Made by a program: the position numbers and the translations under genes. This document shows positions 24,212 through 25,478 of a stretch of 25,478 bases of DNA, piece by piece. The DNA lies in NCBI GenBank assembly GCA_934121875.1, contig CAKOVG010000015.1, positions 1-25,478 of the forward strand, given 5' to 3'. The notes beneath the pieces were generated by a model, which was given only the letters and a program-made list of their open reading frames with translations, was not told the DNA's origin and did not search any database. Positions within the stretch are counted from its first letter, which is position 1. Every line of letters starts with the position of its first letter. This DNA is from an uncultured Clostridia bacterium (lineage in GTDB: Bacteria; Bacillota; Clostridia; TANB77; CAG-508).

Positions 24212-24415
24212 TTATTGGTTCCAGCTTTTTTCTGCTACTTTCTTAGCTCTTTCTGCTCCTTTTTGATATTCTTCCAAAGTGAATCCATTATTATAATTCC
24301 AAGTTCCATCGTAGTGCCAAAATCTCGCCTTTACATCTCTATGTATTCTGTTCAATTCTAACTGATTCTTTATTTGGTTAACATCGCCAGCAATACGCTT
24401 TAATTCTTTAAACAT
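24212..24415 (-). CDS. Small unknown protein (67 residues)
   Basis: A 67-residue soluble basic protein. The N-terminal half is a helix (MFKELKRIAGDVNQIKNQLE), the middle is aromatic (RFWHYDGTWNYNNG), and the C-terminal part is another helix (FTLEEYQKGAERAKKVAEKSW). There is no signal peptide, membrane helix or cysteine. AAGGAG lies about 12 nt before the ATG. It has its own consensus-like promoter and a leader of about 175 nt with several hairpins, and it ends at a strong terminator, so it is an independent unit. I do not recognise the family. Confidence 0.65.
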   Translation of the reverse strand: MFKELKRIAGDVNQIKNQLELNRIHRDVKARFWHYDGTWNYNNGFTLEEYQKGAERAKKVAEKSWNQ

Positions 24416-24592
24416 TTTGTATGCATTCTCCTTTTACTCAACCTAATAGGTTGGCTTTGTTAAAGATAAAATCTTTAACGATGGTTAATATCTACAGATT
24501 ATAAGACTTTTATTTCCTCCTTTATAATTATCCGGAGGTTTCAGCCTCCGAATAGTTTTTTACCGTTCGTCGGCTTACTAAAATATTATTAT
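24416..24592 (-). promoter_or_regulatory. Long structured leader of the 67-residue gene
   Basis: The 5' untranslated region can form at least three hairpins: CGGAGG/CCTCCG (24550-24545 with 24538-24533), GTTAAAGAT/ATCTTTAAC (24479-24471 with 24467-24459) and CAACCT/AGGTTG (24453-24448 with 24444-24439). A second GGAGG (24520-24516) just downstream could compete for the CCTCC of the first hairpin; no start codon follows it. It matches no riboswitch class that I know. Confidence 0.5.
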
Positions 24593-24598
24593 TTCGTT

Positions 24599-24628
24599 AT
24601 TTTACTATATTTTTATATACTTTGTCAA
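24599..24628 (-). promoter_or_regulatory. Promoter of the 67-residue gene
   Basis: On the minus strand perfect TTGACA (24628-24623) and TAAAAT (24604-24599) are 18 nt apart. Transcription would start near 24592. Confidence 0.75.
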
Positions 24629-24668
24629 ACTAAGCTTATGCTCTTTGCCTCTATATTTTTATTGATAA

Positions 24669-25130
24669 TTATTTACTTGTAGAGCCAAATCCGCCTACTC
24701 TCTCGCCTTCGGCGTTGTCATTGTCAACTATTCCAAATTTTTGAAAAATTGCTTGTCCTATACAATCTCCTTTTTTTATTTCAATGTCTTCTGCTTTTAC
24801 ATTAAAAAATGCAAACATTATGTGTCCATCATTATCTGGATTTCCATAATAGTCTCCATCTATAATTCCAACACCATTTGATAATACTAAACCTTTTTTC
24901 TTAGGGTTAGAGCTTCTGTTGCAAAGCATTAAGTATTCGTCTTCTGGCATATATGCCTTTATTCCTGTTTTTACTAAAGTTGGTGCTTGTCCTGCTTTAA
25001 ATGCTGGAACTATGCAATCTTCTGCTGCTTCAATATCATATCCAGCTGAATATTTTGTTTTACGCATTGGCATATTTATTTCTGCTTGTTCAAATCCTTT
25101 TGCTACTTCAAATCCTCTTATTTTTTCCAT
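24669..25130 (-). CDS. dut: dUTP diphosphatase (dUTPase)
   Basis: The trimeric dUTPase hydrolyses dUTP to dUMP and PPi, keeping uracil out of DNA and feeding thymidylate synthesis. All five family motifs are present in the 153 residues: SAGYDIEA (28-35), RSS (72-74), GVGIIDGDYYG (86-96, with the tyrosine that selects the deoxysugar), GDCIGQAIFQK (121-131) and RVGGFGSTSK (144-153). The AAGGAG site is 9 nt before the ATG. It has its own promoter at 25156-25184 and stands between rimO and the small unknown gene. Confidence 0.97.
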   Translation of the reverse strand: MEKIRGFEVAKGFEQAEINMPMRKTKYSAGYDIEAAEDCIVPAFKAGQAPTLVKTGIKAYMPEDEYLMLCNRSSNPKKKGLVLSNGVGIIDGDYYGNPDNDGHIMFAFFNVKAEDIEIKKGDCIGQAIFQKFGIVDNDNAEGERVGGFGSTSK

Positions 25131-25155
25131 GATTAATTCTCCTTACTTTTTTATA

Positions 25156-25184
25156 ATTATATATTATATTTTTAAAAATGTCAT
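25156..25184 (-). promoter_or_regulatory. Promoter of dut
   Basis: On the minus strand ATGACA (25184-25179) and TATAAT (25161-25156) are 17 nt apart, about 25 nt upstream of the dut start codon. Confidence 0.6.
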
Positions 25185-25241
25185 TATAATTCCCTTATAA
25201 TTTTAATTTTTTAATACTAGAATTTTATCTTCTACTATTTT

Positions 25242-25478
25242 TTAGTTCTCGTGATTTATTTCTCCAATTAAATCATAATCTTTTATATCTGTTATTTTGC
25301 ATTTTATCCAGTCCCCTACTTTTAAGTTGTGTGTATTTTTTATGTATATTACTCCATCAATTTCTGGTACATCCATATAGCTTCTTCCTACATAAAATTT
25401 CTGATTTTTGGTTATTCCATCAATTCTTGCTTTTTGTGTTGTACCAATTTTATTTTCTAAATTCTCTCTAGAAATCTC
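25242..25478 (-). CDS. rimO: C-terminal end of ribosomal protein S12 methylthiotransferase RimO (partial)
   Basis: The last 78 residues of a protein whose start lies beyond the window. They form a TRAM RNA-binding domain: IDGITKNQKFYVGRSYMDVP, then EIDGVIYI and LKVGDWIKCKITDIKDYDLIGEI. The GRSYMDVPEIDG stretch is the RimO form; in MiaB the TRAM domain reads differently. RimO is a radical SAM enzyme that methylthiolates an aspartate of ribosomal protein S12. The radical SAM part is not visible here, so the call rests on the TRAM domain only. Confidence 0.75.
   Translation of the reverse strand, partial: EISRENLENKIGTTQKARIDGITKNQKFYVGRSYMDVPEIDGVIYIKNTHNLKVGDWIKCKITDIKDYDLIGEINHEN

Noticed and set aside
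24530..24560. Plus-strand terminator at the CGGAGG/CCTCCG hairpin with T6
   Set aside because: It looks like one on the plus strand, but no plus-strand gene or promoter precedes it; it lies in the leader of a minus-strand gene.
1..25478. CRISPR array, phage genes or transposase genes
   Set aside because: No regularly spaced repeats and no integrase, capsid or transposase reading frames were found on either strand.

Overview
The window is AT-rich, low-GC Gram-positive DNA. It carries wall teichoic acid genes, a dnaG-rpoD operon with a CarD-type regulator, a spore-type DacF and SpoVV pair, and strong AGGAGG ribosome binding sites. This points to a spore-forming member of the Clostridia (Bacillota), possibly uncultured and host-associated. 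The species cannot be read from the sequence. Nearly all genes are on the minus strand; one block (15885-19366) is on the plus strand.

Right to left along the minus strand: the C-terminal end of rimO (25242-25478); dut; a small unknown gene with a long structured leader; carD; then dnaG-rpoD and a small coiled-coil gene; then an elongator tRNA-Met. The plus-strand block follows: vanW-like protein, dacF, spoVV/ylbJ and a 72-residue small protein. A 172-bp hairpin element with perfect 21-bp terminal inverted repeats lies between dacF and spoVV. A promoter at 15776-15804 then starts a long minus-strand run of cell-wall polymer genes: tagG-tagH (exporter), tarI-tarJ (CDP-ribitol synthesis) and three CDP-polyol phosphotransferase-family proteins, the last fused to a GT2 glycosyltransferase. 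The run continues with tyrS, rpiA and tagO. rpiA interconverts ribose-5-P with ribulose-5-P, the TarJ substrate, and TagO starts the polymer on undecaprenyl phosphate. Together they describe synthesis and export of a probably ribitol-phosphate-containing wall teichoic acid. The tagO reading frame is broken by one extra base.

Between tagO and ruvB is a 427-nt gap without a normal gene. It holds two convergent sigma-A-type promoters whose transcripts would begin with nearly the same 35 nt, a bidirectional terminator between them, a short RNA on the plus strand, and a frame-disrupted one-TM small protein on the minus strand. It resembles a type I toxin-antitoxin locus and is the best candidate here for an undescribed system. 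The window ends with ruvB, a polytopic GT-C-like membrane protein, a queH gene fused to a GNAT acetyltransferase domain, and the start of a further membrane protein.

All calls come from reading motifs, spacing and base pairing by eye; no database search or folding program was run.
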